32,112 nucleotides of DNA from an uncultured Ectothiorhodospiraceae bacterium. Its GTDB lineage: Bacteria; Pseudomonadota; Gammaproteobacteria; UBA6429; Thiohalophilaceae. A program made the translations under genes and the position numbers. The notes under the pieces were generated by a model. The model made no database searches and was not told where the DNA came from. It saw only the letters and a list, made by a program, of their open reading frames with translations. Shown one piece after another: positions 1 to 6,426 of the stretch; the first letter of the stretch is position 1, and each line of letters begins with the position of its first letter. The stretch lies in assembly GCA_947260005.1 (NCBI GenBank), contig CAMYOL010000060.1, positions 1 to 32,112 on the forward strand, given 5' to 3'.

Positions 1-804
1 ATCAAAATTGCGTTCTTCTTTAGGGATGGCCGGCATGCTGTCGGGTTTCAGGTAGGCCATGGCAATTAAATAGATTAAATAAAAACCCACCAAAATCAGG
101 CCTGGGATCAACGCGCCCGCGAATAGATCACCAACAGAAACAGTATCGGGTGAGAAGTTATTCATCGAGGATTGGGCATTTTGATATTCACTGGCAATTT
201 GATCGCCTAGCAAAATCAACACAATCGAGGGTGGAATGATCTGCCCCAGGGTGCCTGATGCGCATATCGTACCGGCCGCGATCCTGGGATCATAATTTCT
301 TTTTAACATGGTCGGTAACGATAACAAACCCATGGTCACCACGGTCGCACCGACGATACCCGTACTTGCGGCCAGTAACATACCGACGAGCATCACAGAA
401 ATGCCGAGGCCACCGCGCATTGGACCAAACAACAGTCCCATGGTCTCGAGTAAATTTTCGGCGACCTTTGAGCGTTCGAGCATCACCCCCATGAAAACAA
501 ACAGCGGAACGGCAATGAGCATATCCCGGCGTGAGATCAATCCCACTAAATTATCGTCAAACAAATTCATCGCAGTGGCATCGAATACATCCGGTAAAAA
601 GGTCACTTCCCGGCGTGAGATCAATCCCACTAAATTATCGTCAAACAAATTCATCGCAGTGGCATCGAATACATCCGGTAAAAAGGTCACTCCGATGGAG
701 TAGAACAGGAGTGCGGTCCCACCGTAAGCAAAGGCCACGGGATAACCACTGAGTAATACCAGGAAGACGGATAATACTAATAAGATGATCATCAACTCAG
801 CCAT
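1..804 (-). CDS. dctM: TRAP transporter large permease, DctM family (C-terminus cut by window edge)
   Basis: Inner-membrane permease subunit of a tripartite ATP-independent periplasmic (TRAP) transporter, which imports organic acids or similar solutes using an ion gradient together with DctQ and a periplasmic binding protein. The minus-strand frame is open from the ATG at 804 to position 1, giving 268 visible codons; the C-terminal part lies outside the window. Visible features are a first hydrophobic helix, the DctM-typical stretch AVPLFVFMGVMLERS followed by LLETMG, a helix rich in small residues (MLLAASTGIVGATV), and GTICASGTLGQIIPPS. The start overlaps the dctQ stop by 8 bp (ATGGCTGA), so translation is probably coupled. 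It is odd in carrying a 28-residue exact tandem duplication between the first helix and the AVPLFVF segment. The substrate cannot be told from sequence, and no dctP is in the window. Confidence 0.9.
   Translation of the reverse strand, partial: MAELMIILLVLSVFLVLLSGYPVAFAYGGTALLFYSIGVTFLPDVFDATAMNLFDDNLVGLISRREVTFLPDVFDATAMNLFDDNLVGLISRRDMLIAVPLFVFMGVMLERSKVAENLLETMGLLFGPMRGGLGISVMLVGMLLAASTGIVGATVVTMGLLSLPTMLKRNYDPRIAAGTICASGTLGQIIPPSIVLILLGDQIASEYQNAQSSMNNFSPDTVSVGDLFAGALIPGLILVGFYLIYLIAMAYLKPDSMPAIPKEERNFD
524..691. repeat. exact 84-bp tandem duplication inside dctM (2 copies)
   Basis: Positions 524-607 are repeated exactly at 608-691. The unit is 84 bp, a multiple of three, so the dctM frame stays open and the protein carries 28 residues twice (FLPDVFDATAMNLFDD... 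ending ISRRE/D). The second copy read by the ribosome rejoins normal DctM sequence, so removing one copy would give an ordinary DctM. No microhomology is seen at the junctions. It could be a recent slippage or unequal recombination event, or an assembly artefact. Confidence 0.95.
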
Positions 805-1360
805 GGGGTGGTCTCTGTTGATCAGGATCGTGTTGGGAGGGCGCAAACACAATTAAGGATTTTTGTATGCTGATGGCCAGGCCTTGCATGATGAGCAGGG
901 CGGGCATGAGCAGCATGGTCGATTTCAGGAGATAGGCGAGGTTGAGTCCACCGGTGCGCTGTGAACCTTCAAGCGCCGACCATGCCGCAAGCGTCGGAGT
1001 CCAGCTGGCGTAAAAGATAAAGGCACAGACGGGGATTAATAAAAACAGGGTGCCGAGCAAGTCGACCAGTGCTTTGCGCTTTTTGGACATTTGCCGATAA
1101 AAAACATCGACCCTGACATGACCATCATGGCGCAATGTGTAGGCGGCACCGAGCATAAATACATAGGCATGCAGGTAGTTAACGCTCTCTTGCAACCACA
1201 CCCAACCGACATCAAACACAAAACGCAAAATCACCACCACGGCCATAATAGCCACCATGGCAAGGGTCATCCAGGCGATGCCCTGGCCTAAAATATCGAT
1301 CAGGCGATCAATGCGTTGCGCAAAGTGGCTGGCCGTACTTTTTAAAACGCTAGTTTGCAT
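797..1360 (-). CDS. dctQ: TRAP transporter small permease, DctQ family
   Basis: Small membrane subunit that pairs with DctM in a TRAP importer. The 187-residue protein has four hydrophobic helices (roughly residues 28-48, 60-80, 100-120 and 145-165). It carries the DctQ hallmark pattern of a second helix with LQESVNYLHAYVFMLGAAYTL followed by the basic-acidic DGHVRVDVFY. Length and layout fit the family. It is the first gene of a dctQ-dctM operon, with its stop overlapping the dctM start by 8 bp. The upstream 243 bp hold a TATAAT-like -10 element, a 10-bp palindrome and two DnaA-box-like sequences. No strong Shine-Dalgarno is visible before the ATG at 1360, and the substrate is unknown. Confidence 0.9.
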   Translation of the reverse strand: MQTSVLKSTASHFAQRIDRLIDILGQGIAWMTLAMVAIMAVVVILRFVFDVGWVWLQESVNYLHAYVFMLGAAYTLRHDGHVRVDVFYRQMSKKRKALVDLLGTLFLLIPVCAFIFYASWTPTLAAWSALEGSQRTGGLNLAYLLKSTMLLMPALLIMQGLAISIQKSLIVFAPSQHDPDQQRPPHG

Positions 1361-1410
1361 CGAAGGAATTCATGCTAATTGTAAGGTTAATAGTTATAGT
1401 TATGCACATT

Positions 1411-1451
1411 ATTATAAATCAATGAGTTACATGGCAGTTTTATGACGTCAT
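1411..1451 (-). promoter_or_regulatory. candidate dctQ promoter -10 element and palindromic operator
   Basis: On the minus strand a perfect TATAAT (plus-strand ATTATA at 1411-1416) lies about 50 bp upstream of the dctQ ATG, without a convincing -35 hexamer. Just upstream, at 1442-1451, is the perfect 10-bp palindrome ATGACGTCAT, placed where a regulator could act on this promoter. A site for a TRAP-operon regulator is plausible, but the binding protein is not identifiable. Confidence 0.35.
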
Positions 1452-1570
1452 GCTATTGGTGCTATAAAATGTGCCTATCTTGTTGAATTATAACAATAAT
1501 ATTGGTCAAAATAGAACCTATGTTGCTGCTTTGATACAGACAATGTCTGTTACATTGTTAACGACAGGGA

Positions 1571-1591
1571 TTTTCCACAAACTTATCCACA
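1571..1591 (+). promoter_or_regulatory. pair of DnaA-box-like 9-mers
   Basis: TTTTCCACA (1571-1579) and TTATCCACA (1583-1591) lie in the same orientation, 12 bp apart. The second is the perfect high-affinity DnaA box and the first fits the relaxed consensus TTWTNCACA. They sit in an AT-rich 243-bp gap upstream of dctQ and just past the end of the DUF2782 gene. Two boxes are too few to call an origin; transcriptional regulation by DnaA, DnaA titration or chance are the alternatives. Confidence 0.45.
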
Positions 1592-1603
1592 GGCCGTGTC
1601 TTA

Positions 1604-2119
1604 TTACCACGTTAATAGGATCCACTCTTGAATGGGGGGGATCCCATCCAGATCGCTGTGTCGGGTCTCCAGTTCGCCATCACCGTCTCTATCCACCAGA
1701 TAATAAGGTTTGCCGATTTTAGGGATGATTTTTACATAACGGATGCGCCCGTTGATACGATATTCTTCTATGGTGGTGTCTTTGCGGTGAATAATGTTGA
1801 CCTCAGGCTCAGGAATATTACGGCTGTCATCGCTTTCAGGCCCATCTTCTTTCGGCTTGGTCTGGGGTTGCACTTCCATGATCGATTTGGGTTTTTCACC
1901 CGAGGATGTGGTTTCTTCTGGTAAGGCTGGCGGTGCGGTAGTCTCGGCGGCGCTCTCCCTGGTCTTTTCACCTTGTTGTGGCGGCGGAGGCAGATCGCCG
2001 GCTGCCGTGGCAACAGGGATCCCGAAAAAGCATAACAGTGCGCTATAGATGCAACAGTTTTTCAGCTTCTTCAGCCGAAGGCTCAAAACCTCGGTGTTCA
2101 TAGTGAGTAAAGATCGCAT
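1604..2119 (-). CDS. DUF2782 family exported protein (gene next to polA)
   Basis: Protein of unknown function matching DUF2782, a short exported family commonly found beside polA in gammaproteobacteria. The 171 residues comprise an N-terminal hydrophobic signal (IYSALLCFFGIPVATAAG), a low-complexity Pro/Glu/Thr linker (about residues 42-105) and the conserved C-terminal module with IEEYRINGRIRYVKIIPK, YYLVDRDGDGELE and a closing PIQEWILLTW. The start at 2119 is preceded by AGGAA at good spacing; an internal ATG at 2101 would give a shorter signal peptide. It overlaps the end of the LOG gene by 77 bp on the same strand, so the two are probably co-transcribed and translationally coupled. The biochemical role is not known. 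Confidence 0.85.
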   Translation of the reverse strand: MRSLLTMNTEVLSLRLKKLKNCCIYSALLCFFGIPVATAAGDLPPPPQQGEKTRESAAETTAPPALPEETTSSGEKPKSIMEVQPQTKPKEDGPESDDSRNIPEPEVNIIHRKDTTIEEYRINGRIRYVKIIPKIGKPYYLVDRDGDGELETRHSDLDGIPPIQEWILLTW

Positions 2120-2768
2120 CCAGAATTTCCTGTGGGGTTTCTAAAATTTTAACTAGGTCCAAATCCTTTGAATCAATGGTTTTATGTTGAACCATAGATT
2201 CCTTGAACCATTCTATCAAGCCTGTCCAAAATGGTTTGTGAACCAGAATGATGGGGATTTTACGTGATTTACCCGTTTGCACCAGTGTTAATATCTCTGC
2301 GAATTCATCTAAGGTACCAAACCCACCGGGCATCACGACATAGGCCGAGGCGTACTTTACAAACATGACTTTACGGGAGAAAAAATGTCGAAAAGTCAGT
2401 GAAATATCCTGGTAAGGGTTATCGACCTGTTCATGCGGTAACTGGATATTTAAACCAATGCTATTTGAACGGCCTTCAAACGCACCCCGGTTTGCCGCCT
2501 CCATAATTCCCGGCCCGCCACCGCTGACAACCGAAAAACCGGCATCGGATAAGCTGCGTGAAATTTCAACCGCCAGTTTATAAAAAGGGTGATCATTGCT
2601 CAGCCGGGCTGAGCCAAAAATGCTGACGGAGGGTTTGATGCTGGCGAGTCGCTCAAAGCCTTCAACAAATTCAGCCATGATCTGAAAAATTTTCCACGAC
2701 TCTCGAGACAAGACGCTGTCGTTTTTAGGATTCAGATAGGATTGTCGGCGTTTGGTTTTTTCGTCCAT
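2043..2768 (-). CDS. LOG family protein (TIGR00730-type nucleoside-5'-monophosphate phosphoribohydrolase)
   Basis: Member of the LOG / lysine-decarboxylase-like family, whose characterised members hydrolyse the N-glycosidic bond of cytokinin riboside or other purine 5'-monophosphates, releasing base and ribose 5-phosphate in the cytosol. Family signatures are clear: VSIFGSARL, the glycine-rich SGGGPGIMEAANRGA and the active-site loop PGGFGTLDEF. The ATG at 2768 is preferred because it begins a charged N-terminus shortly before the conserved ESWKIFQIMAEFVEG segment; in-frame ATGs at 2786 and 2804 would only add a poor extension, and none has a clear Shine-Dalgarno. The 3' end overlaps the DUF2782 gene. 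The true substrate in bacteria is uncertain. Confidence 0.9.
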   Translation of the reverse strand: MDEKTKRRQSYLNPKNDSVLSRESWKIFQIMAEFVEGFERLASIKPSVSIFGSARLSNDHPFYKLAVEISRSLSDAGFSVVSGGGPGIMEAANRGAFEGRSNSIGLNIQLPHEQVDNPYQDISLTFRHFFSRKVMFVKYASAYVVMPGGFGTLDEFAEILTLVQTGKSRKIPIILVHKPFWTGLIEWFKESMVQHKTIDSKDLDLVKILETPQEILDAIFTHYEHRGFEPSAEEAEKLLHL

Positions 2769-2922
2769 TGTGTTTCTATCATACATCTTTAATAGTGTGA
2801 GCACATTTAAATTTCGAACTAACTCAATTCAAATTTGAGCACGCTATATTCTGATCCAGAATCTCGAAAGATAATGGTTTAGCGCTTATATTTTAACGCA
2901 ACTACTCATGGAAGGGTTGTCA

Positions 2923-3027
2923 AAATCGATCGCGTCAAGCGATTGATTTGTAAGCGAAGCAAAAATCATGTTATTGGATATCGGCTACGCTTGTTGGCAA
3001 CACAACAAGCAGTAGCCTCTTGCTACT
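2923..3027 (+). promoter_or_regulatory. structured polA leader with overlapping alternative hairpins
   Basis: Three inverted repeats lie just upstream of polA. Hairpin 1 (2923-2949) pairs AATCGATCGC with GCGATTGATT around a 5-nt loop, with one G-U pair. Hairpin 2 (2983-3017) pairs GGCTACGCTTGTTG with CAACAAGCAGTAGCC, a 14-bp stem with one bulged A and a 6-nt loop. Hairpin 3 (3011-3027) pairs AGTAGC with GCTACT around CTCTT. Hairpins 2 and 3 both need 3012-3017, so they exclude each other. No U-tract follows hairpin 3. polA itself has no obvious Shine-Dalgarno, so the leader may influence translation or RNA stability. Confidence 0.4.
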
Positions 3028-3048
3028 AAAAGTCCGATAATACCCGGC

Positions 3049-5760
3049 ATGGCCAAACAAAAACTTATATTAGTAGATGGTTCTTCCTATCTATTTCGTG
3101 CATACCATACGATGCAGAATCCCAAGCTCACCTATATGACCAATTCTGCCAAAGAACCTACCGGTGCTATTTATGGTGTGATCAATATGCTCAAGCGCCT
3201 GCAAAAAGATTTTCCTGGTGACAGGATTGTCGTGGTGTTTGACGCCAAGGGTAAGACTTTTCGTAATGAAATGTATCCTGAATACAAAGCCAATCGCCCT
3301 CCGATGGCCGATGATCTGCGGGTACAGATTGAACCCATCCATGACATTGTCAAAGCGATGGGGTTTCCGCTGTTATGTGTCAGTGGTGTTGAGGCCGATG
3401 ATGTGATCGGTACGCTTGCGCGGCAGGCGAGTGAGATGCAAATCGAGACCGTGATCTCCACGGGCGATAAAGACATGGCCCAATTAGTCGATGATCATGT
3501 GTCTTTGATTAATACCATGACCGAGACCAGTATGGATCGTCAGGGGGTAATTGATAAATTTGGTGTACCACCAGAATCGATCATTGATTACTTAACCCTG
3601 ATTGGGGATAAGGTCGATAACGTACCGGGCGTACCCAAGGTGGGTCCGAAAACCGCGGTTAAATGGCTGGCACAATATGAGACGCTGGAAAACATTATTG
3701 AACAGGCTGATGAATTCAAAGGTAAGGTCGGCGAGTATTTAAGAGAGTCATTGTCGCAGTTGCCCTTATCAAAAGAACTGGTGACCATTAAGTGTGATGT
3801 TGAGCTAGAGGTCACGCCCGATCAAATTAAAATGAATGAGATCGATAATGAAACCTTGCGTGAAAATTTTTCCCGCTTTGAGTTTAGGACCTGGTTGGGT
3901 CAGGTTTTAGATAGTAAACAGGGTGAACCAGCCCCTGAACAGATTGAAGTTAAAAAAGATTATCAGACGATATATGAATTATCAGAACTGGATGATTGGC
4001 TGGATCGATTAACCCGTGCAGAGGTATTTGCCTTTGATCTTGAAACCACCAGTTTAGATTACATGCAGGCAGAGATCGTTGGCTTGTCATTTGCCGATGA
4101 GGCTGGCAAGGCCGCGTATATTCCGGTTGCGCATGATTATGATAATGTACCGGTGCAGCTGGATCGTGATCAGGTGTTAGCCAAATTCAAACCCTTATTA
4201 GAAGATGCAAAACAATTAAAGCTTGGTCAAAACCTGAAATACGATATGAGCGTGTTGGCGAACTATGATATTCATATGCAGGGCATTGCCTATGACACGA
4301 TGCTGGAATCGTACGTGTTGGATAGCACCGGTTCGCGTCATGATATGGACACCCTGGCATTAAAATATTTAGATCATAAAACCATTCATTATGAAGACGT
4401 GGCGGGTAAAGGCGCCAAACAAATCGGTTTTGAACAGGTGGCCATTGAGGTTGCCGGAGAGTATGCCGCTGAAGATGCGGACATCACTTTGCAACTACAT
4501 CAGGCCTTGTGGCCGCAGTTGCAGCAACACAAAAGCCTGGTTAAGGTTTTTAATGAGATTGAACTGCCATTACTCTCGGTCTTATCACGTATGGAACGCA
4601 TTGGGGTATTGATCGACAAAGATAAATTAAAAAAACAAAGTGAACAGATCAGTGCGCGATTGATTGAATTAGAAAAAGCGGCTTATGATGAAGCGGGTGA
4701 AGAATTCAACCTGGGTTCACCAAAACAAATCCAGGCTATTTTGTTTGATAAGCTAGGCTTACCGGTCATATCCAAGACCCCGAAAGGACAACCATCTACA
4801 GCTGAAGATGTGCTACAGGAATTGGCCGAAGACTATGCCTTACCTAAACTTATTTTAGAGACGCGAGGTTTAAGTAAATTAAAATCAACTTACACTGATA
4901 AATTACCTGAGATGATCGATGCCAACACAGGACGTGTTCATACTTCTTATCACCAGGCCGTTGCCGCGACCGGTCGTTTATCTTCGACAGAACCAAATTT
5001 ACAGAACATACCGATTAGAAGTGAAGAAGGTCGGCGCATTCGCAAGGCGTTTATTGCCGAGCCGGGTTATCAGGTGGTGGCGGCGGACTACTCGCAAATT
5101 GAATTACGCATCATGGCGCACTTATCTGCAGATGAAGGATTATTAAAAGCCTTCGCGGCCGGAGAAGATATTCATCGCGCAACCGCTGCCGAAGTATTTG
5201 CACATGATAATGAAGAAGTCACCAGTGAACAACGACGATCCGCCAAGGCGATCAACTTTGGTTTGATCTATGGCATGTCTGCTTTTGGTTTAGCCAAGCA
5301 ACTTGGTGTCGGCCGTCATGAAGCGCAGTCATATATCGATTTATATTTTTCGCGTTACCCGGGTGTAAAAGAATATATGGATAAAACGCGTGAACAGGCG
5401 CGCGAACAGGGTTATGTTGAAACGGTGTTTGGGCGACGTTTATACCTGCATGAGATCAATGCATCGAACGCACAACGACGTCAATACGCCGAACGCACCG
5501 CGATCAATGCGCCTATGCAAGGGACCGCAGCCGATATCATTAAATTTGCCATGATCAACTTAGATAAAATTATTTATAAACAAGAGATGGACATCAAAAT
5601 GATCATGCAAGTGCATGATGAATTGGTGTTTGAGATCAAGTCCGATATTTTAGACAGCAGTATAAATTTGATACGTGATGAAATGGTGAAAGCCGCATCA
5701 TTATCTGTGCCTTTAATCGTTGATATTGGTGTGGGTAATGACTGGGATGAAGCGCATTAA
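3049..5760 (+). CDS. polA: DNA polymerase I
   Basis: Cytosolic DNA polymerase I, which fills gaps in repair and removes and replaces Okazaki primers. The 903 residues carry all three classical domains. The N-terminal 5' nuclease spans about 1-290 (LILVDGSSYLFRAYH, VSGVEADDVIGTLA, GDKVDNVPGVP). The 3'-5' proofreading exonuclease spans about 310-500, with its acidic residues intact in FAFDLETTSLD, GQNLKYDMSVL and YAAEDADITL. The polymerase domain spans about 520-903: motif A VAADYSQIELR, motif B RRSAKAINFGLIYGMSAFG, motif C MQVHDELVFEI. Length is normal for gammaproteobacteria (E. coli 928). It is transcribed away from the DUF2782/LOG pair and followed by the putative sRNA locus, the same arrangement as polA-spf-engB in enterics. 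The ATG at 3049 begins at the conserved start of the domain but lacks a clear Shine-Dalgarno. Confidence 0.98.
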   Translation: MAKQKLILVDGSSYLFRAYHTMQNPKLTYMTNSAKEPTGAIYGVINMLKRLQKDFPGDRIVVVFDAKGKTFRNEMYPEYKANRPPMADDLRVQIEPIHDIVKAMGFPLLCVSGVEADDVIGTLARQASEMQIETVISTGDKDMAQLVDDHVSLINTMTETSMDRQGVIDKFGVPPESIIDYLTLIGDKVDNVPGVPKVGPKTAVKWLAQYETLENIIEQADEFKGKVGEYLRESLSQLPLSKELVTIKCDVELEVTPDQIKMNEIDNETLRENFSRFEFRTWLGQVLDSKQGEPAPEQIEVKKDYQTIYELSELDDWLDRLTRAEVFAFDLETTSLDYMQAEIVGLSFADEAGKAAYIPVAHDYDNVPVQLDRDQVLAKFKPLLEDAKQLKLGQNLKYDMSVLANYDIHMQGIAYDTMLESYVLDSTGSRHDMDTLALKYLDHKTIHYEDVAGKGAKQIGFEQVAIEVAGEYAAEDADITLQLHQALWPQLQQHKSLVKVFNEIELPLLSVLSRMERIGVLIDKDKLKKQSEQISARLIELEKAAYDEAGEEFNLGSPKQIQAILFDKLGLPVISKTPKGQPSTAEDVLQELAEDYALPKLILETRGLSKLKSTYTDKLPEMIDANTGRVHTSYHQAVAATGRLSSTEPNLQNIPIRSEEGRRIRKAFIAEPGYQVVAADYSQIELRIMAHLSADEGLLKAFAAGEDIHRATAAEVFAHDNEEVTSEQRRSAKAINFGLIYGMSAFGLAKQLGVGRHEAQSYIDLYFSRYPGVKEYMDKTREQAREQGYVETVFGRRLYLHEINASNAQRRQYAERTAINAPMQGTAADIIKFAMINLDKIIYKQEMDIKMIMQVHDELVFEIKSDILDSSINLIRDEMVKAASLSVPLIVDIGVGNDWDEAH

Positions 5761-5858
5761 ATGACATTTGTATTTTGTTAATTTATGGTCCACACTACAC
5801 AGCATGTAGTCCAGAGAGGTTGAACTTTTCTTAAACTAGTCAGTCATACATTATGAGC

Positions 5859-5997
5859 GTTCTGTTTGAATTCTCATGGTTAGGTTAAGAGTTAGTTCCC
5901 GCAACCCTCCCTGGCGGGATAACTTAGCACTCGATTCCCCAAGTCGGGTGTGTATTTAGCCCCAGGTGATATTCCCCCATTACCTGGGGTTTTCTTT
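5859..5997 (+). ncRNA. putative small RNA 1, three hairpins with C-rich loops (between polA and engB)
   Basis: No ORF is supported here, but three strong consecutive hairpins are seen. Hairpin A (5890-5924) has stems A-GTTA/TAAC-T and TCCCGC/GCGGGA with loop AACCCUCCCUG. Hairpin B (5928-5950) has CACTCGA/TCGGGTG (one G-U) with loop UUCCCCAAG. Hairpin C (5958-5991) is an 11-bp or longer terminator stem, CCCCAGGTGAT/ATTACCTGGGG, with loop AUUCCCCC, followed by TTTTCTTT. All three loops expose runs of C, and loop A contains CCUCC like the 16S anti-Shine-Dalgarno, so base pairing to ribosome-binding sites is a reasonable inference. The position matches Spot 42 and ErsA. The 5' end is approximate: CATTAT at 5849-5854 is a possible -10 and TTGAAC at 5820 is too distant to be its -35. 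Expected length is about 110-140 nt. Confidence 0.7.
5958..5997 (+). terminator. Rho-independent terminator of small RNA 1
   Basis: The stem CCCCAGGTGAT (5960-5970) pairs with ATTACCTGGGG (5979-5989) with one G-U pair, and 5958-5959 extend it. The loop is AUUCCCCC, and the U-rich tail TTTTCTTT runs to 5997. It would end either the small RNA or polA read-through. Confidence 0.85.
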
Positions 5998-6000
5998 GCC

Positions 6001-6239
6001 TGTAAGAAAGTCATCAAATTCGCGCCTGGGCTCGAAAATAAACACCCTATTTCGAATAATTTTCAAAACAGAGTTAAATTGAGTCACTTTTACGATGGAT
6101 TTTTGTTCGAATCTTGATCGTTTACGAGAGTAAGGGTTTCATTATTGTTGCAGTAATAGCTATTTATATAGGTTTTTAAGTCCGTACTGAATTTTTACTA
6201 ATAACGTGATGAGAATTTACAGAAATTCACAGTAATCAA
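6001..6239. other. spacer between the two putative small RNAs, no gene seen
   Basis: AT-rich, with no supportable ORF and no terminator. One imperfect hairpin, TCGAAAATA (6032-6040) against TATTTCGA (6048-6055), has the loop AACACCC, and a 6-bp inverted repeat GAATTT/AAATTC lies near its right end. It probably carries the upstream control region of small RNA 2. Confidence 0.5.
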
Positions 6240-6279
6240 CTGGTTAAAACCAGAAAGACCGAGTATTTCAGTCTATATT
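6240..6279 (+). promoter_or_regulatory. candidate promoter/operator of small RNA 2
   Basis: A -10-like TATATT (6274-6279) stands 7 bp before G6286, a fitting transcription start. There is no good -35. Instead the near -35 region holds the perfect inverted repeat CTGGTT-AA-AACCAG (6240-6253), a plausible activator or repressor site. This would fit an sRNA under regulated transcription. Confidence 0.45.
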
Positions 6280-6285
6280 TATTTT

Positions 6286-6408
6286 GTTCAACAGCAGGTT
6301 TTCAAACATTCCTCCCTGGTTGAAAACCGATACCCTGGCCACAGACAGGGCAATACGTTGTTAAGCCCTGACTACCCCTCCCCATAGTCCATGTCAGGGC
6401 TTTTTTTT
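6286..6408 (+). ncRNA. putative small RNA 2, C-rich loops and shared seed with small RNA 1
   Basis: A second non-coding unit with strong structure. Its first hairpin is a perfect 9-bp stem GGTTTTCAA (6297-6305) / TTGAAAACC (6320-6328), with the 14-nt loop ACAUUCCUCCCUGG. A small hairpin CCCTG/CAGGG follows (6333-6350). The RNA ends in a 10-bp terminator stem AAGCCCTGAC/GTCAGGGCTT whose loop contains CCCCUCCCC, followed by a run of eight or more T. The loop of the first hairpin shares the 9-mer CCTCCCTGG (6311-6319) with loop A of small RNA 1 (5906-5914), so the two look like paralogues or functional siblings. Expected length is about 120 nt. Alternatively the hairpins belong to one long polA 3' region processed into pieces. 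No sign of protein coding. Confidence 0.7.
6363..6408 (+). terminator. Rho-independent terminator of small RNA 2
   Basis: Perfect 10-bp stem AAGCCCTGAC (6363-6372) with GTCAGGGCTT (6393-6402), a 20-nt loop with CCCCTCCCC, and an uninterrupted T-run 6401-6408. An alternative inner pairing, ACTA (6371-6374) with TAGT (6385-6388), would present the C-run as a 10-nt loop. It lies 18 bp from the end of convergent engB. Confidence 0.9.
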
Positions 6409-6426
6409 GTTCATTTATTCAATTAG

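Noticed and set aside
308-703. 131-residue plus-strand open frame across the start of the window
   Set aside because: It is antisense to the dctM frame, which shows strong family motifs; its internal repeat simply mirrors the 84-bp duplication.
1571-1591. Chromosomal origin of replication
   Set aside because: Only two DnaA boxes, no DNA-unwinding element or dnaA/dnaN/gidA neighbours.
5790-5810. Terminator directly after polA (ACTAC/GTAGT hairpin)
   Set aside because: Only a 5-bp stem with no T-run following; polA transcription more likely ends at the small RNA 1 terminator.
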